32,708 nt of DNA from Streptomyces ureilyticus (GCF_011045025.1 NZ_JAAKZX010000103.1:1-32708); one strand, 5' to 3'. Positions 1 through 8,887 are shown, counted from the stretch's first letter. Notes: generated by a model not told the origin, from the letters alone. Made by a program: numbers and translations.

Positions 1-315
1 CTCGACACGACGCCCGAGAGCATCGAGGTCGGTGACAGCTGGGCGACCCGTCTGCAGCTGTACACCGAGAAGACGAAGAAGACGGACAAGAAGCAGCCAG
101 GCAAGAAGCAGCTGCAGTACGTCGGTGCCCGGGCCACCCCCACGCTCAATCCAACCGAAAGGAAACAGCTGCAGCCATGTCCACCCAAGCCGCTACCGCC
201 GACCCGACATACGGGAACTGGCGCAGGCCCCGACGGCCCGGCCTTGGGCCGTTCGGCCTGGTCGGCACCATCGTGTTGTTCGGCGGGCTCATCGTCGACA
301 TCATCGCGTCGATGA
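1..315 (+). CDS. C-terminal part of an unidentified protein upstream of the conjugation genes (5' truncated)
   Basis: The window opens inside a reading frame with strong G/C third-position bias. It codes for a lysine- and glutamine-rich segment (for example YTEKTKKTDKKQPGKK) in the first 60 or so codons. The frame stays open to a TGA at 313-315, so it overlaps the next gene by 139 nt. After position 177 its composition becomes that of a shadow frame, so the functional end is probably near 175 and the overlap may be passive, or a frameshift may have removed the original stop. No family is recognisable from this tail. Its position directly before a SCO6880-like gene suggests another component of the same conjugation operon. 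Confidence 0.45.
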   Translation, partial: LDTTPESIEVGDSWATRLQLYTEKTKKTDKKQPGKKQLQYVGARATPTLNPTERKQLQPCPPKPLPPTRHTGTGAGPDGPALGRSAWSAPSCCSAGSSSTSSRR

Positions 316-1673
316 TGTCGCTCCAGTTCGCGCTGGTCGTGATCGTGTTCCAGGCCCTGTTCCTGGTACCGCTGGCCATCCGCACGCAGGACGGACGCAA
401 CGTCTACTCGCTCATGGCCGTGCGCATCGGCTGGTTCCGGCGCAAGGCCAAAGGGGGGACCAGCTATGTCTCCGGTCCGCTGTCCCCGCGGCCGGGCGGC
501 AAGTTCCGCCCGCCGGGACTGCTGAGCCGGGTCAGGGTCCTGGAGGGCAGGGACGCCTACGACCAGCCGTTCGGCGTGCTGCACCACCGCAGCCGCAACC
601 TGTACACCATCGTGCTCAGCTGCGAACCCGACGGCGGGTCCCTGGTCGACCCCGACCAGATCGACAACTGGGTGGCGTCATGGGGCCACTGGCTGTCCCG
701 GCTGTCCAGCGAACCGGGCCTGCGCGGGGCCAGCGTGGTCGTGGAGACCGCCCCGGACACGGGAACCCGGCTGGCCAACGAGGTGCTGCCGCGTCTCCGC
801 CCCGACGCCCCTCCGGCGGCACGGGCCGTGATGGAGGAGGTGGTGGAGCGGTACCCGACCGCGTCGTCGGAGATGCACACCTACCTCGCGCTGACTTACG
901 GGATGCCCCCCGGCCAGAAGCGCAAGGCCGACGACATCATCGCCGACCTGGCCGTCCGCATCCCCGGTCTGCTGGCGGGAGTGGTGAGCGCGGGCGGCGG
1001 ACCTGCCGCCCCCCTGTCGGCCGAGCGCATCGCCGAAGTCGTACGGGTGGCCTACGACCCGGCCGTGGCGGGAGACGTCCTCGAAGCCCGAGCCGTCCAC
1101 GGCGGCACCGGGCTGGAGTGGGACGACGCCGGTCCCGCGGCGACCGTGGAGAAGACCAACGCGTACCAGCACGACTCGGGCGTGTCACGCACCTGGATGC
1201 TCACCCTCGCACCGCGCGGCACAGTGCGCGCCCAGGTGCTGCGCGGACTGCTGGAGGACGCGCCCGGTACCCGTCGCAAGCGGGTGGCGCTGCTGTACCG
1301 GCCCATCGATCCGGCGACCTCGGCGCGCATCGTCGAGGCCGACCGGCGGGCGGCGCAGTTCATGGCCACCTCCCGGCGCGGCATGGTGCAGGCGCGTGCC
1401 GCCAACGAGGTGCGCGCCGCCGAGCAAACGGCGGTGGAGGAGGCCACCGGGGCCGGCCTGGTGGAGTTCTCACTGATGGTCACGGTGACGGTCGACACCG
1501 ACGCCCAACTGGAGGACGCGGGCGTGACGGTGCGCAACCTGCTGGCCGGGGCACGGCTGTTGATGCGCCCTGCCGACCGGATGCAGGCGGCGGCGTTCAG
1601 CTGCACGCTGCCGGCCGGGATCCTGCCGTGGGAGTACACGCTGGTGCCGCGCGAGCTGAAGGAAGCACTGTGA
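177..1673 (+). CDS. SCO6880-family (PrgI-like) conjugation membrane protein
   Basis: A 498-residue protein of the SCO6880/PrgI-like family, found in actinobacterial conjugation and type IV secretion clusters, where it is a membrane component next to the VirB4 ATPase. The N-terminus is polar and Pro/Arg-rich. Two hydrophobic segments follow at about residues 28-48 and 53-70, then a long soluble region with RRKAKGG and a YGVLHH-like PFGVLHHRS motif. The ATG is preceded by GAAAGGAAAC, about 10 nt upstream. The stop overlaps the next GTG start as GTGA, pointing to translational coupling with the ATPase gene. The exact role of the family in transfer is not established. The assignment rests on overall sequence character and gene order. 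Confidence 0.85.
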   Translation: MSTQAATADPTYGNWRRPRRPGLGPFGLVGTIVLFGGLIVDIIASMMSLQFALVVIVFQALFLVPLAIRTQDGRNVYSLMAVRIGWFRRKAKGGTSYVSGPLSPRPGGKFRPPGLLSRVRVLEGRDAYDQPFGVLHHRSRNLYTIVLSCEPDGGSLVDPDQIDNWVASWGHWLSRLSSEPGLRGASVVVETAPDTGTRLANEVLPRLRPDAPPAARAVMEEVVERYPTASSEMHTYLALTYGMPPGQKRKADDIIADLAVRIPGLLAGVVSAGGGPAAPLSAERIAEVVRVAYDPAVAGDVLEARAVHGGTGLEWDDAGPAATVEKTNAYQHDSGVSRTWMLTLAPRGTVRAQVLRGLLEDAPGTRRKRVALLYRPIDPATSARIVEADRRAAQFMATSRRGMVQARAANEVRAAEQTAVEEATGAGLVEFSLMVTVTVDTDAQLEDAGVTVRNLLAGARLLMRPADRMQAAAFSCTLPAGILPWEYTLVPRELKEAL

Positions 1674-3331
1674 AAAACAAGGACAAACGCGGTACGAGCA
1701 AGGGCAAGGGCAAGTACCAGGACGAAGACTCAGGCCAGATCAGGTACAAGGACGAGGACCCCGACTGGAGGCCCTCGAAGAACCAGAAGAAGGGGAACAA
1801 CAAGAAGCCCGCCGGACCACCCAGGGAACGACTGGCGCCGCCGCGCGGCTGGCACGGACCCGGCGGCGGCCAGGTCGCCAACCTGGACCCGCCGACGATG
1901 TGGCGCGCCACCACCGTGCAGGCGTGCGGGCTGTGGCCGTTCGCGGCGGGCTCGGGCGCGCCCATGACCGGCGTCCCGCTGGGCCAGCACCTGTACACCG
2001 GGGCCACTGTGTGCGGGGACCCCTTCTCGTGGTTCACCCGCGCCCACTACATCTCCAACCCGTCGCTGTTCATGCTCGGCATGCCGGGCCTGGGCAAGTC
2101 CACCCTGGTCAACCGCATGCTCATCGGTCTGTCCGCCATCGGTGTGGTGCCGCTGGTGCTGGGCGACCTCAAGCCCGACTACGCCGACACCGTGCGCGCC
2201 CTGGGCGGCCAGGTCGTCTCCATCGGACGCGGAGTGGGCGGCATCAACGTCCTCGATCCCGGCGCCATGGGCACCGCGGCCCGACGCATCGGCGGCGAGG
2301 CCGGTCGCGTGCTGGTCTCCGAGACGCACGGCCGCGTCCTGAACATGGTCGCCGCGCTCATCACCATCGTGCGCGACAACCCCATGGACGACCACGAGCA
2401 GTCCGTGCTGTCCGCGGCCCTGCACCATCTGCGCGAACGCACGCCGCCGGACCGCGCGCCCCTCCTGCCCGACCTGGTACAGGTCCTCACCGAAGGGCCG
2501 GACCGGGTCCGGGCGGTGACCCTGGACCGCGGATCCGACACCCGCTACCGCGACGCCGTGGACCCGCTACACCGCTCGCTGCTGGGCATCCTGGACGGGC
2601 CGCTGGGGGACACCTTCGCCTCCGAGACCTCCACCCGCATCAACCTCGATTCGCCCGCGGTGTGCGTGGACATCTCCCGGATCGGCGAGGCGGACACCCA
2701 GCTCACCGCGGCGGCGATGCTGGCGGCATGGTCCGACGGGCTGGGCACGGTGGCCGCGTCGCACGCCCTGGCGGACGCCGGACTCGCGCCCCGGCGCTGG
2801 TTCTTCACCGTGCTCGACGAGCTGTGGCGGCCACTGCGCGCGGCCTCCGGCATCGTCGACCGCATCGACGCCCTGACCCGCCTCAACCGTACCCTCGGCC
2901 TGGGTGACGCCAAGATCACGCACACGCTGAAGGACGCCGAGGCGCTGGGCACCGACGCCGACCGGGTCAAGGCGCGCGGCTTCGTCGAGCGCGCCGGCAT
3001 GGTGGTGTGCGCGGGGCTGCCGCGCCAGGAGATGGAGGAGCTGGGCCACATCGTGGGCCTGTCCCGCCGGGAGATCGAACTCGTCTCCTCCTGGTCCTCG
3101 CCGCCGGGCTGGGCCGCGCACGGGGACCGCGAGGAACCGCCCGGCCGCGGCCGTTTCCTGATCAAGGTCGGCGGCCGGCCCGGCATCCCGATCCAGGTCG
3201 CCATCACCGACACCGAGCGGCATCTGCACGACACCAACAAGCGCTGGGCCGGGGCCGGACAGGTGGTCGAGCAAGCACCCGCACCGTCCCTGTCCAAGCA
3301 GCCGACCGAGAACGGGGGGTGGCCCCGGTGA
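1670..3331 (+). CDS. VirB4/TraC-like conjugation ATPase
   Basis: A 553-residue P-loop ATPase starting at the GTG that overlaps the previous stop. The first 60 residues are very Lys/Gly/Pro-rich and probably disordered. The Walker A motif GMPGLGKST lies at residues 137-145, followed by VLGDLKPDY, and the Walker B segment FFTVLDELWR begins at residue 378. This layout is that of VirB4/TraC-type ATPases, which sit at the cytoplasmic face of type IV secretion channels and power assembly or transfer. It ends in a GTGA overlap with the coupling-protein gene. A longer reading frame in phase runs back to position 32, but it is contradicted by the SCO6880-like gene on the same strand and by codon bias, so the GTG at 1670 is chosen. 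Confidence 0.85.
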   Translation: MKNKDKRGTSKGKGKYQDEDSGQIRYKDEDPDWRPSKNQKKGNNKKPAGPPRERLAPPRGWHGPGGGQVANLDPPTMWRATTVQACGLWPFAAGSGAPMTGVPLGQHLYTGATVCGDPFSWFTRAHYISNPSLFMLGMPGLGKSTLVNRMLIGLSAIGVVPLVLGDLKPDYADTVRALGGQVVSIGRGVGGINVLDPGAMGTAARRIGGEAGRVLVSETHGRVLNMVAALITIVRDNPMDDHEQSVLSAALHHLRERTPPDRAPLLPDLVQVLTEGPDRVRAVTLDRGSDTRYRDAVDPLHRSLLGILDGPLGDTFASETSTRINLDSPAVCVDISRIGEADTQLTAAAMLAAWSDGLGTVAASHALADAGLAPRRWFFTVLDELWRPLRAASGIVDRIDALTRLNRTLGLGDAKITHTLKDAEALGTDADRVKARGFVERAGMVVCAGLPRQEMEELGHIVGLSRREIELVSSWSSPPGWAAHGDREEPPGRGRFLIKVGGRPGIPIQVAITDTERHLHDTNKRWAGAGQVVEQAPAPSLSKQPTENGGWPR

Positions 3332-5160
3332 GCGGGACCGCGGCCAAGGGCAAGATGTACGGCAGCGAGCTGGCGCCGTGGGCGATCGTACTGGTGGCGG
3401 GCGCGTGCCTGGTGCTCTTCGGAGGCGTCTGGCTCGGCGGGACCATCGGCGCCGCGCTGACCGGCGCGGGCTGGCATCCCCCGGCGTTCGCCCTGACCAC
3501 GTTCGGCACCCTGCTCACCGAGGGAACGGGGAAGCTGTGGCCGGACGCGTCGACGGTCGGCGTGACCGCCGGGATCGTCGGGCTCTTCGGCGCGGTCGTC
3601 GCCGTCGGCGTCCTGGCCGGCCGCCGCGTGATGCGTTTCCTCTCGCGGCCCAAAGGGCTGGCCGGTCGGCGGGAGCTGGCCTCCATGTGCCCGGACGGCA
3701 TCGCCGCCCGCGCCCGCGACCTGCGCCCCTCGCTCAAGGGCCGGGAACACCTCCACCCCGACGAGACGGGCAACCTCCTCGGCGACCTGGAACCGAACGG
3801 CCCCGAACTGCGCTCCTCCTTCGAGGACGTGGAGCTGGACCTGATGGCCCCGCGCGCCGGCAAGTCCACCGGCATCGCCGTCCCGCGCGTGCTGCGCGCC
3901 CAGGGCGCGGTGCTGCTGACGTCCAACAAGTCCGACGTGTACGCCGTCACCCGCGCCGAACGCGAGAAGACCGGCAAGGTGTGGACGTTCGACCCGCAGG
4001 GCATCGCCCACACCCCGCGCGAGATGTGGTGGGACATCCTCGCCGACTGCCACACCATCGAGGGCGCCCGCCGCCTGGCCGGGCACTTCGTGGCCTCCGT
4101 CAACGACGACCAGTCCAAGAAGGACTTCTGGATCTCCGCGGCCCAGAACACCCTCACCGCCCTGTTCCTCGCCGCCGCCCGCGGCAAGGCCTCCGTGCTC
4201 GACCTGCTGGCCTGGCTCGCCGACCCCGCCGACCGCACGCCGGTCGACCTGCTGCGGGACATCAACATGACCGCCATGGCCGAGCAGCTGCAGGGCACGG
4301 TCCGTGGCGCGGTAGAGACCCGCGACGGCATCTACGAGACCGCCCGGCAGTGCGTGGCCTGCCTGCTCGACCCGGAGATCGTGGCCTGGGTGACGCCCGA
4401 CCCGCATCGTCCGCAGTTCAAGCCGCACCAGCACGTGCTCACCCAGGACACCCTCTACCTGCTGTCCAAGGACGGCGGCGGCTCGGCCGCGGGCGTCATC
4501 GCGGGCCTCGCCGACGCGACGATGCGCGCGGGCGTGGTCGCAGCCGAGCGCATGGGCGGTCGGCTCGACCCGCCGATGACCGCCGTCCTCGACGAGGCCG
4601 CGAACGTCTGCCGCATCTCCGACCTGCCCGACCTGTACAGCCACTTCGGCTCGCGCGGCATCAACGTCGTCACGCTGCTCCAGAGCTACCGCCAGGGCAG
4701 CCGTGTATGGGGCGAGGCGGGCATGGACGCGATGTGGAGCGCGGCCACGATCAAACTCCTCGGCGCCGGCCTCGACGACGCCGACTTCGTCGAGAAGATC
4801 TCCAAGCTCGTCGGCCAGGCCGACGTGCGTACCCCGTCAATCTCCAAGAGCAAGGAGGGCACCTCCCGCTCCTACTCCTACCGGCTGGACCCGGTGCTGC
4901 CCGCGGACAAGATCCGCGCCCTGCCCAAGGGCACCGCACTGCTCCTGGCCACCGGTGTACGGCCCGCCCTGATCCGCCTGCGCCCCTGGTACAAGGAGCC
5001 AGGCGCGGGTCCGATTTCCGCGGCGGCCAAGGCGGAGGTGGCGGCGATCACCGAGCGGGCCACCCGATCCTGGGCGGGGCCCGCCGCGACGGGAGTCGAG
5101 GACGCCGTGGGCAGGTGGCAGAGGGATGCGGTATCCCTGCACAAACGTGCCGCCGACTAG
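3328..5160 (+). CDS. VirD4/TraG-type conjugative coupling ATPase
   Basis: A 610-residue coupling protein of the type IV secretory DNA-transfer family, which brings the relaxase-DNA complex to the channel and pumps DNA. Two transmembrane segments lie near the N-terminus (about residues 10-40 and 75-95), followed by the cytosolic motor domain. Walker A is APRAGKST at residues 174-181 and Walker B is MTAVLDEAAN at 417-426. The segment SRGINVVTLLQSYRQG after it is typical of TraG/TraD proteins. The GTG start overlaps the ATPase stop by the GTGA arrangement. This is the last gene of the cluster: a strong hairpin follows and the next gene is convergent. No relaxase or integrase gene lies in the window. 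Confidence 0.9.
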   Translation: MSGTAAKGKMYGSELAPWAIVLVAGACLVLFGGVWLGGTIGAALTGAGWHPPAFALTTFGTLLTEGTGKLWPDASTVGVTAGIVGLFGAVVAVGVLAGRRVMRFLSRPKGLAGRRELASMCPDGIAARARDLRPSLKGREHLHPDETGNLLGDLEPNGPELRSSFEDVELDLMAPRAGKSTGIAVPRVLRAQGAVLLTSNKSDVYAVTRAEREKTGKVWTFDPQGIAHTPREMWWDILADCHTIEGARRLAGHFVASVNDDQSKKDFWISAAQNTLTALFLAAARGKASVLDLLAWLADPADRTPVDLLRDINMTAMAEQLQGTVRGAVETRDGIYETARQCVACLLDPEIVAWVTPDPHRPQFKPHQHVLTQDTLYLLSKDGGGSAAGVIAGLADATMRAGVVAAERMGGRLDPPMTAVLDEAANVCRISDLPDLYSHFGSRGINVVTLLQSYRQGSRVWGEAGMDAMWSAATIKLLGAGLDDADFVEKISKLVGQADVRTPSISKSKEGTSRSYSYRLDPVLPADKIRALPKGTALLLATGVRPALIRLRPWYKEPGAGPISAAAKAEVAAITERATRSWAGPAATGVEDAVGRWQRDAVSLHKRAAD

Positions 5161-5177
5161 TGCGGCCTTGTCAGCCA

Positions 5178-5226
5178 GGCTCGGGGCCTGTCGGTCAGGA
5201 CGTGCCTGACCGACAGGCCCCGAGCC
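5178..5226. terminator. Perfect 22-bp bidirectional hairpin between convergent genes
   Basis: Positions 5178-5199 and 5205-5226 are perfect reverse complements with the 5-nt loop ACGTG. The structure sits 17 nt after the coupling-protein stop and ends 1 nt before the stop of the convergent DUF418 gene. No T-run follows on either side, as is usual for Streptomyces terminators. It can serve both strands. Confidence 0.8.
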
Positions 5227-5227
5227 T

Positions 5228-6439
5228 TCATGGCCTGTGTGCCAGAGTTACGGCGCGCAGCAGCCACTCGGCCGGACCGTACCCGACATGGCGCGTCAGC
5301 CATCTGCTGAACGCGAGCTGCGCGGCGTACAGGACGCAGCACCCGGCCAGGACCGCGACGGTGCCGTACCGGCCGTACCCGGCCAGGCCATAACCGGTGA
5401 AGACGAGTGCCATGACCAGCGACTGGGTGAGGTAGTTGGTCAGCGCCAGCCGGCCGGCCGGGGCCAGCGCGTCGCCGACTCGCCGACCGGGGCGGGTATG
5501 CAGCAGGAGCAGCAGGCCGCAGACGTACGCGGCGGTCAGCGCCGGGGCGGTGAGCACTCCGACAGCCGATCCGACGTCATACCAGCGCGAGTCCAGCGGC
5601 CCGTCGCGGCACACCGCCATGAAGACACTTCCGGCCAGGCCGATGGGCAGGCCCCAGGCGACGATGCGCACCATCCGCGCGCGGTACCGGCCGGGCGCGG
5701 CGAGCACCCCACGTGTGCCCGCGGCGAGGCCCACCAGGAAGGCCGCCAGTATGTCGGCGCTGTACACGATGTTGCCGCCCAGCCTGCCGCGCAGCGACTG
5801 CAGATTGGCCTGGACGATCGAGCCAGGACCGCCCCGGTAGGCCGTCACCATCTCGTGCCCCCAGGCTGCGATGTCCTGCGGACGCGCGGGTTCCGAGAAG
5901 GCGACAGTGATCAGGCCCCGAGCCAGCAGACATACGGAGGCACCGGCGACGAACCAGGCCGCGGCCCATACCGCCGTACGCGGCGCGATGTCCCGGACCG
6001 CGAACAGTACGAGGCCCAGCACGGCGTAGATCATCAGGACGTCGCCGTCGAACAGCAGCACGCCATGGGCGAGACCGAGCAGGAACAGACAGGCCAGACG
6101 GCGCACGTGCCTGGGGGCGAAGGCCACCCCCGCGCGCTCGGCCGAGACCCGCTGCAAGATGAAGCTGTACCCGAACAGGAACGAGAAGAGCAGATAGAAC
6201 TTGCTGCCGACCAGAGCGGTGACCAGCCACGCGGCCACCTCGTCGGCACGCGACGTGATCGGCTGTCCACCCGGGCTCATGTGCGGCCCGGCCATGGCCT
6301 GAACGTTGACCAGGATGATGCCCAGCAGCGCGAACCCGCGCAGGACGTCAATCTCCCGGACCCGGCCGTCCCGCCGCGGCGCCCGCGTGGGCGGCGACTC
6401 GGCGCGGGCACGTGTCGGTGTGTGGGGCGAGAAGCGCAA
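5228..6439 (-). CDS. DUF418 family multi-pass membrane protein (copy 1)
   Basis: A 403-residue integral membrane protein. After a 25-residue charged N-terminus comes the family motif EIDVLRGFALLGIILVNVQ, then about ten hydrophobic helices and the C-terminal DUF418 domain with LTNYLTQSLVMALVF near residue 340. The function of DUF418 proteins is unknown; they have been linked loosely to transport and to acyltransferase-like folds. The start is TTG at 6437-6439, preceded by GGAGGT with 5 nt spacing, and no better ATG or GTG exists in frame. The gene is convergent with the conjugation operon. A diverged paralogue lies at 12911-14107 on the same strand. The two share long motifs such as RWYDVGSAVGVLTAP and YGPAEWLLR, so they arose by duplication or by separate capture of close relatives. 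Confidence 0.88.
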   Translation of the reverse strand: MRFSPHTPTRARAESPPTRAPRRDGRVREIDVLRGFALLGIILVNVQAMAGPHMSPGGQPITSRADEVAAWLVTALVGSKFYLLFSFLFGYSFILQRVSAERAGVAFAPRHVRRLACLFLLGLAHGVLLFDGDVLMIYAVLGLVLFAVRDIAPRTAVWAAAWFVAGASVCLLARGLITVAFSEPARPQDIAAWGHEMVTAYRGGPGSIVQANLQSLRGRLGGNIVYSADILAAFLVGLAAGTRGVLAAPGRYRARMVRIVAWGLPIGLAGSVFMAVCRDGPLDSRWYDVGSAVGVLTAPALTAAYVCGLLLLLHTRPGRRVGDALAPAGRLALTNYLTQSLVMALVFTGYGLAGYGRYGTVAVLAGCCVLYAAQLAFSRWLTRHVGYGPAEWLLRAVTLAHRP

Positions 6440-6789
6440 TGCGGACCTCCGTGGCCGGTACGACGTCGTGACGACCGAGTCCGCGGCGGGAATCCGTGCT
6501 CGGTCCCATCCGCACCGACCGACCGCGCGGCTCAGGGGGTCACCACGGGATGTGCCCTGAGGCGGTTCAGTCAGGTGGGTGCGACCTGGCCCCGCGTCTC
6601 ACCACGCCGGCCGCTGCGGCCATGAGCCGCGGGCTCCCGGTGCCGGGGAGTCGTGGGCGCCAGGCACGATGCGGGCTGAGGAACGCGAAGCCCGGCTCGC
6701 GAACGACGGACGGGGACGGCCGTGTGTCCCCTCTCCCCCAGGACCGCGGGTGTCCCTCTCCCTCCATGGCACCACCCCGACGAGCGGCT
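6440..6789. other. Intergenic stretch without a recognised gene
   Basis: This 350-nt stretch holds the DUF418 promoter and ribosome binding site at its left end and the 3' flank of the amidase gene at its right end. I see no reading frame with convincing codon bias, no clear promoter boxes and no strong hairpin. A short pyrimidine-rich motif, GTGTCCC followed by CTCTCCC, occurs twice between 6722 and 6775. Confidence 0.4.
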
Positions 6790-7599
6790 CTACGCCCTGC
6801 GGCCGGCCTCGTCCATGGCATGGGCCGCCTGCCTCTCGGACACCGCTGCGCGCAGAGCGTCGAGCCTGCCGTACAGCAGTCCGCCGGGGCATCCGCTCTC
6901 CATCCAGTCGCGGTGACCGCCCATCGTCGGGGTCTTCTTGGTGGCACCGTCGACCGGGTTCTTGTAAGTGATGTGCGCCTTGGGGTCGAGGCGGTGCATG
7001 TGCGCCAGCACCGCCAGCAGGCCGCTGACGGCTTCCAACGCCGCGTCCGTGGGCGGCCGCGCGTCCAGGTCGCCCAGAAGTGCGATGCCGAGGTTGCCCG
7101 AGTTGAATCCGCTGGTGTGGAAGGCCGTCACCACGTTTCCGTGGCCGTCATGCGCGGGCATGGTGTCGTCGCCCGAGAAGCGACCCTCGTAGACGCGGCC
7201 CTCGCCGTCGACGAGGAAGTGGTAGCCGATGTCGCCCCAGTCGTTGTCGACCGCGTGCTCCGCGTAGATCCTCCGCACCGTGGCCGCCGGGTCGGGGTCG
7301 TCGTTGTCGGTGGCGGTGTGGTGCAAGGTCAGCGCCTGGAGCGGGAAGAACTTGGGCGGTGAGGTCTCGGTTCCGTCCGCCCCGAGGCGCTTGGACTCGT
7401 CGGCTCCCCACTCCGCACGCGTGACTAAGTTTCTGACCAGGCGCGACGTCCGGTTTCCTGTGAAGACAAGGTTTCCGGCCGCGGACTTTCCGTTGTCCGA
7501 CAAGCACGCCGAGACGCCGGGTACGGCGACGGCGGCCCCGAGTACGCCCAGCAGGGCGCGACGGGACATATGCGCGGAGCGGGAACGTGACTGCGTCAA
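6790..7599 (-). CDS. Tat-exported N-acetylmuramoyl-L-alanine amidase lipoprotein (PGRP/amidase_2 type)
   Basis: A 269-residue peptidoglycan amidase predicted to cut the bond between N-acetylmuramic acid and the stem peptide outside the cell. From a TTG start at 7597-7599, preceded by GGAGG with 6 nt spacing, the signal reads SRRALLG at residues 12-18 (Tat-like) and a lipobox VSAC with Cys at residue 32, so the protein is probably a Tat-dependent lipoprotein. The catalytic domain shows the zinc-ligand and active-site landmarks of peptidoglycan-recognition amidases: LTLHHTAT, GYHFLVDGEGRVYEGR, and GGHRDWMESGCPGG near the C-terminus. An ATG at 7567-7569 would also keep the signal but lacks a Shine-Dalgarno sequence. 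Possible roles are cell-wall turnover or attack on other bacteria. Confidence 0.88.
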   Translation of the reverse strand: MTQSRSRSAHMSRRALLGVLGAAVAVPGVSACLSDNGKSAAGNLVFTGNRTSRLVRNLVTRAEWGADESKRLGADGTETSPPKFFPLQALTLHHTATDNDDPDPAATVRRIYAEHAVDNDWGDIGYHFLVDGEGRVYEGRFSGDDTMPAHDGHGNVVTAFHTSGFNSGNLGIALLGDLDARPPTDAALEAVSGLLAVLAHMHRLDPKAHITYKNPVDGATKKTPTMGGHRDWMESGCPGGLLYGRLDALRAAVSERQAAHAMDEAGRRA

Positions 7600-7915
7600 G
7601 GTATGCCTCCATACGGCTGCCGGGCGGGAACATCTCCTCAACGGCACAGTCCGCCGTACGGTTCAGTCGCGGCCCACCACCGTCGAAGCAGTCGAACCAC
7701 GCCCCGCCGCCACACCCGGCTCCCGGCCCAACGGTTTGAGTCGCGGTTTGAACCCACACGCGGCAGCTCCCGTTGCGTCCTGGCAGCAACGGACGCCATA
7801 TCACCACCCTCGACCGACCGACCGACCGACCGACCGACGGACGGTCAGTCGCCGTCCGTGCGCGCCCGCCCAGGGCGTCACGGTGGCGAGCCGCCCCGAC
7901 CAGAAGGGCTGACGT
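7600..7915. other. Divergent intergenic region with a tetranucleotide array
   Basis: This 316-nt gap separates the minus-strand amidase gene from the plus-strand gene at 7916 and must hold both promoters. It contains the (CGAC)7 tract at 7811-7838 and a short direct repeat of GGTTTGA near 7735-7755. I could not assign -35/-10 boxes with confidence. Confidence 0.4.
7811..7838. repeat. (CGAC)7 tetranucleotide tandem repeat
   Basis: Seven perfect CGAC units lie in the divergent intergenic region, about 80 nt before the start of the gene at 7916. Such tracts can change length by slipped-strand mispairing. At this position that would alter promoter spacing, not a reading frame. Confidence 0.9.
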
Positions 7916-8887
7916 ATGAGGATCTTCCCTCCCGCGCCGCGTCGTGACCGCCGCGACGCCCCACGCGACGCCGAGTACGGGTTCTTCTCCCTCGACGAAG
8001 GCGCGCATTTCCGGGCGCAGGTCCGTGAGGCCTTCGCCGAGCACGGGCTGGAGGTCACCGTCCATGCGGGCGCGGTGAGCGACAGCGCAGGACGCCACTT
8101 CGGCATGGCCAATCTGGCAGCGATCTGCCACAACGACGTCCGCGGGCGGAAACGGTGGCCCAAGGTGATCCGCGAACACGTCGGCCGCTTGCTGCGGGTG
8201 GTGGACGGACCGTCCCCGCTGGAGACCTTCGCACCCGAGCAGCTTCTCGCCCGGCTGCGGCCCTGGATGGTCACGCAGGACGTCATCGAGCCGGACGCCG
8301 CCCAGTACACCCATGCGCGTGTCGTCGCGCCCGGCCTGTGCGAGGTCCTCGCCCTGGACATGGGCGAGAGCGTGATGACGCTGCCCGACAAATACCTGGC
8401 ACTGCTGGGCGGCGTCGTCGACCTGCGGATCCGTGCGCTGGACAACCTCGGTGCGCTTCCGGTGGAGAGCCACACCGTCCTTCAGAGCGCGGGCGGCACG
8501 CGCTTCGACGTGGTGATGGGCGACTCCTTCTTCACCGCCAGCCGGGTCCTGGCGATGAACGAGCTCGCCCGGGACCTCACCGGGCGCGACCTTGGCCCGA
8601 ACGGAGCTCTCGTGGCCATGCCGCACCGCCACCAACTGGCCTTTCGCCCCATCGGCACCGTTCAGGACACCAACCTGGTCCAGGCACTCAATGCCATGAC
8701 CGTCTTCGCCGCGGCCAACTTCGAGGACGCCGCGGGCCAGGTCAGTCCGCACGTCTACTGGTGGCGCCGGGGGGCGCTCACTCAGCTCGTCCTGCATGAC
8801 GGCGGACAGCCTGGATGCACGGAGAACGGGGAGTTCGAGGTGTTGCTGATGTGGCTCGAGGGCAGCAACGCCGGGGAGCACTCCTGA
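7916..8887 (+). CDS. Conserved hypothetical protein, possibly DUF1444-like
   Basis: A 323-residue soluble protein with no signal peptide or membrane segment. The start is an ATG after AGAAGGGC. It begins with a basic stretch (PPAPRRDRRDAPRD), and the rest is mixed alpha/beta in character. The segments GDSFFTASRVLAMNE and LVAMPHRHQLAFRPIG resemble the part of DUF1444 (YtpQ-like) proteins where a D-x(n)-ASRLL segment precedes a VAxPxRDxL strand. The match is by eye and weak elsewhere. The protein stands alone: it is divergent from the amidase gene, and decayed DNA follows it. No function can be assigned. Confidence 0.75.
   Translation: MRIFPPAPRRDRRDAPRDAEYGFFSLDEGAHFRAQVREAFAEHGLEVTVHAGAVSDSAGRHFGMANLAAICHNDVRGRKRWPKVIREHVGRLLRVVDGPSPLETFAPEQLLARLRPWMVTQDVIEPDAAQYTHARVVAPGLCEVLALDMGESVMTLPDKYLALLGGVVDLRIRALDNLGALPVESHTVLQSAGGTRFDVVMGDSFFTASRVLAMNELARDLTGRDLGPNGALVAMPHRHQLAFRPIGTVQDTNLVQALNAMTVFAAANFEDAAGQVSPHVYWWRRGALTQLVLHDGGQPGCTENGEFEVLLMWLEGSNAGEHS

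Noticed and set aside
2545..4644. Long open frame on the minus strand opposite the conjugation ATPases (about 700 codons)
   Set aside because: It is an artefact of high G+C. The opposite strand has clear VirB4 and VirD4 motifs, and this frame has no recognisable domain.
5237..6625. Plus-strand open frame opposite DUF418 copy 1
   Set aside because: Gln/Arg/Ala-rich composition typical of an antisense shadow; the minus strand encodes a well-formed membrane protein.
7811..7838. CRISPR-like array
   Set aside because: The repeat is a pure tetranucleotide without spacers; no cas genes occur in the window.
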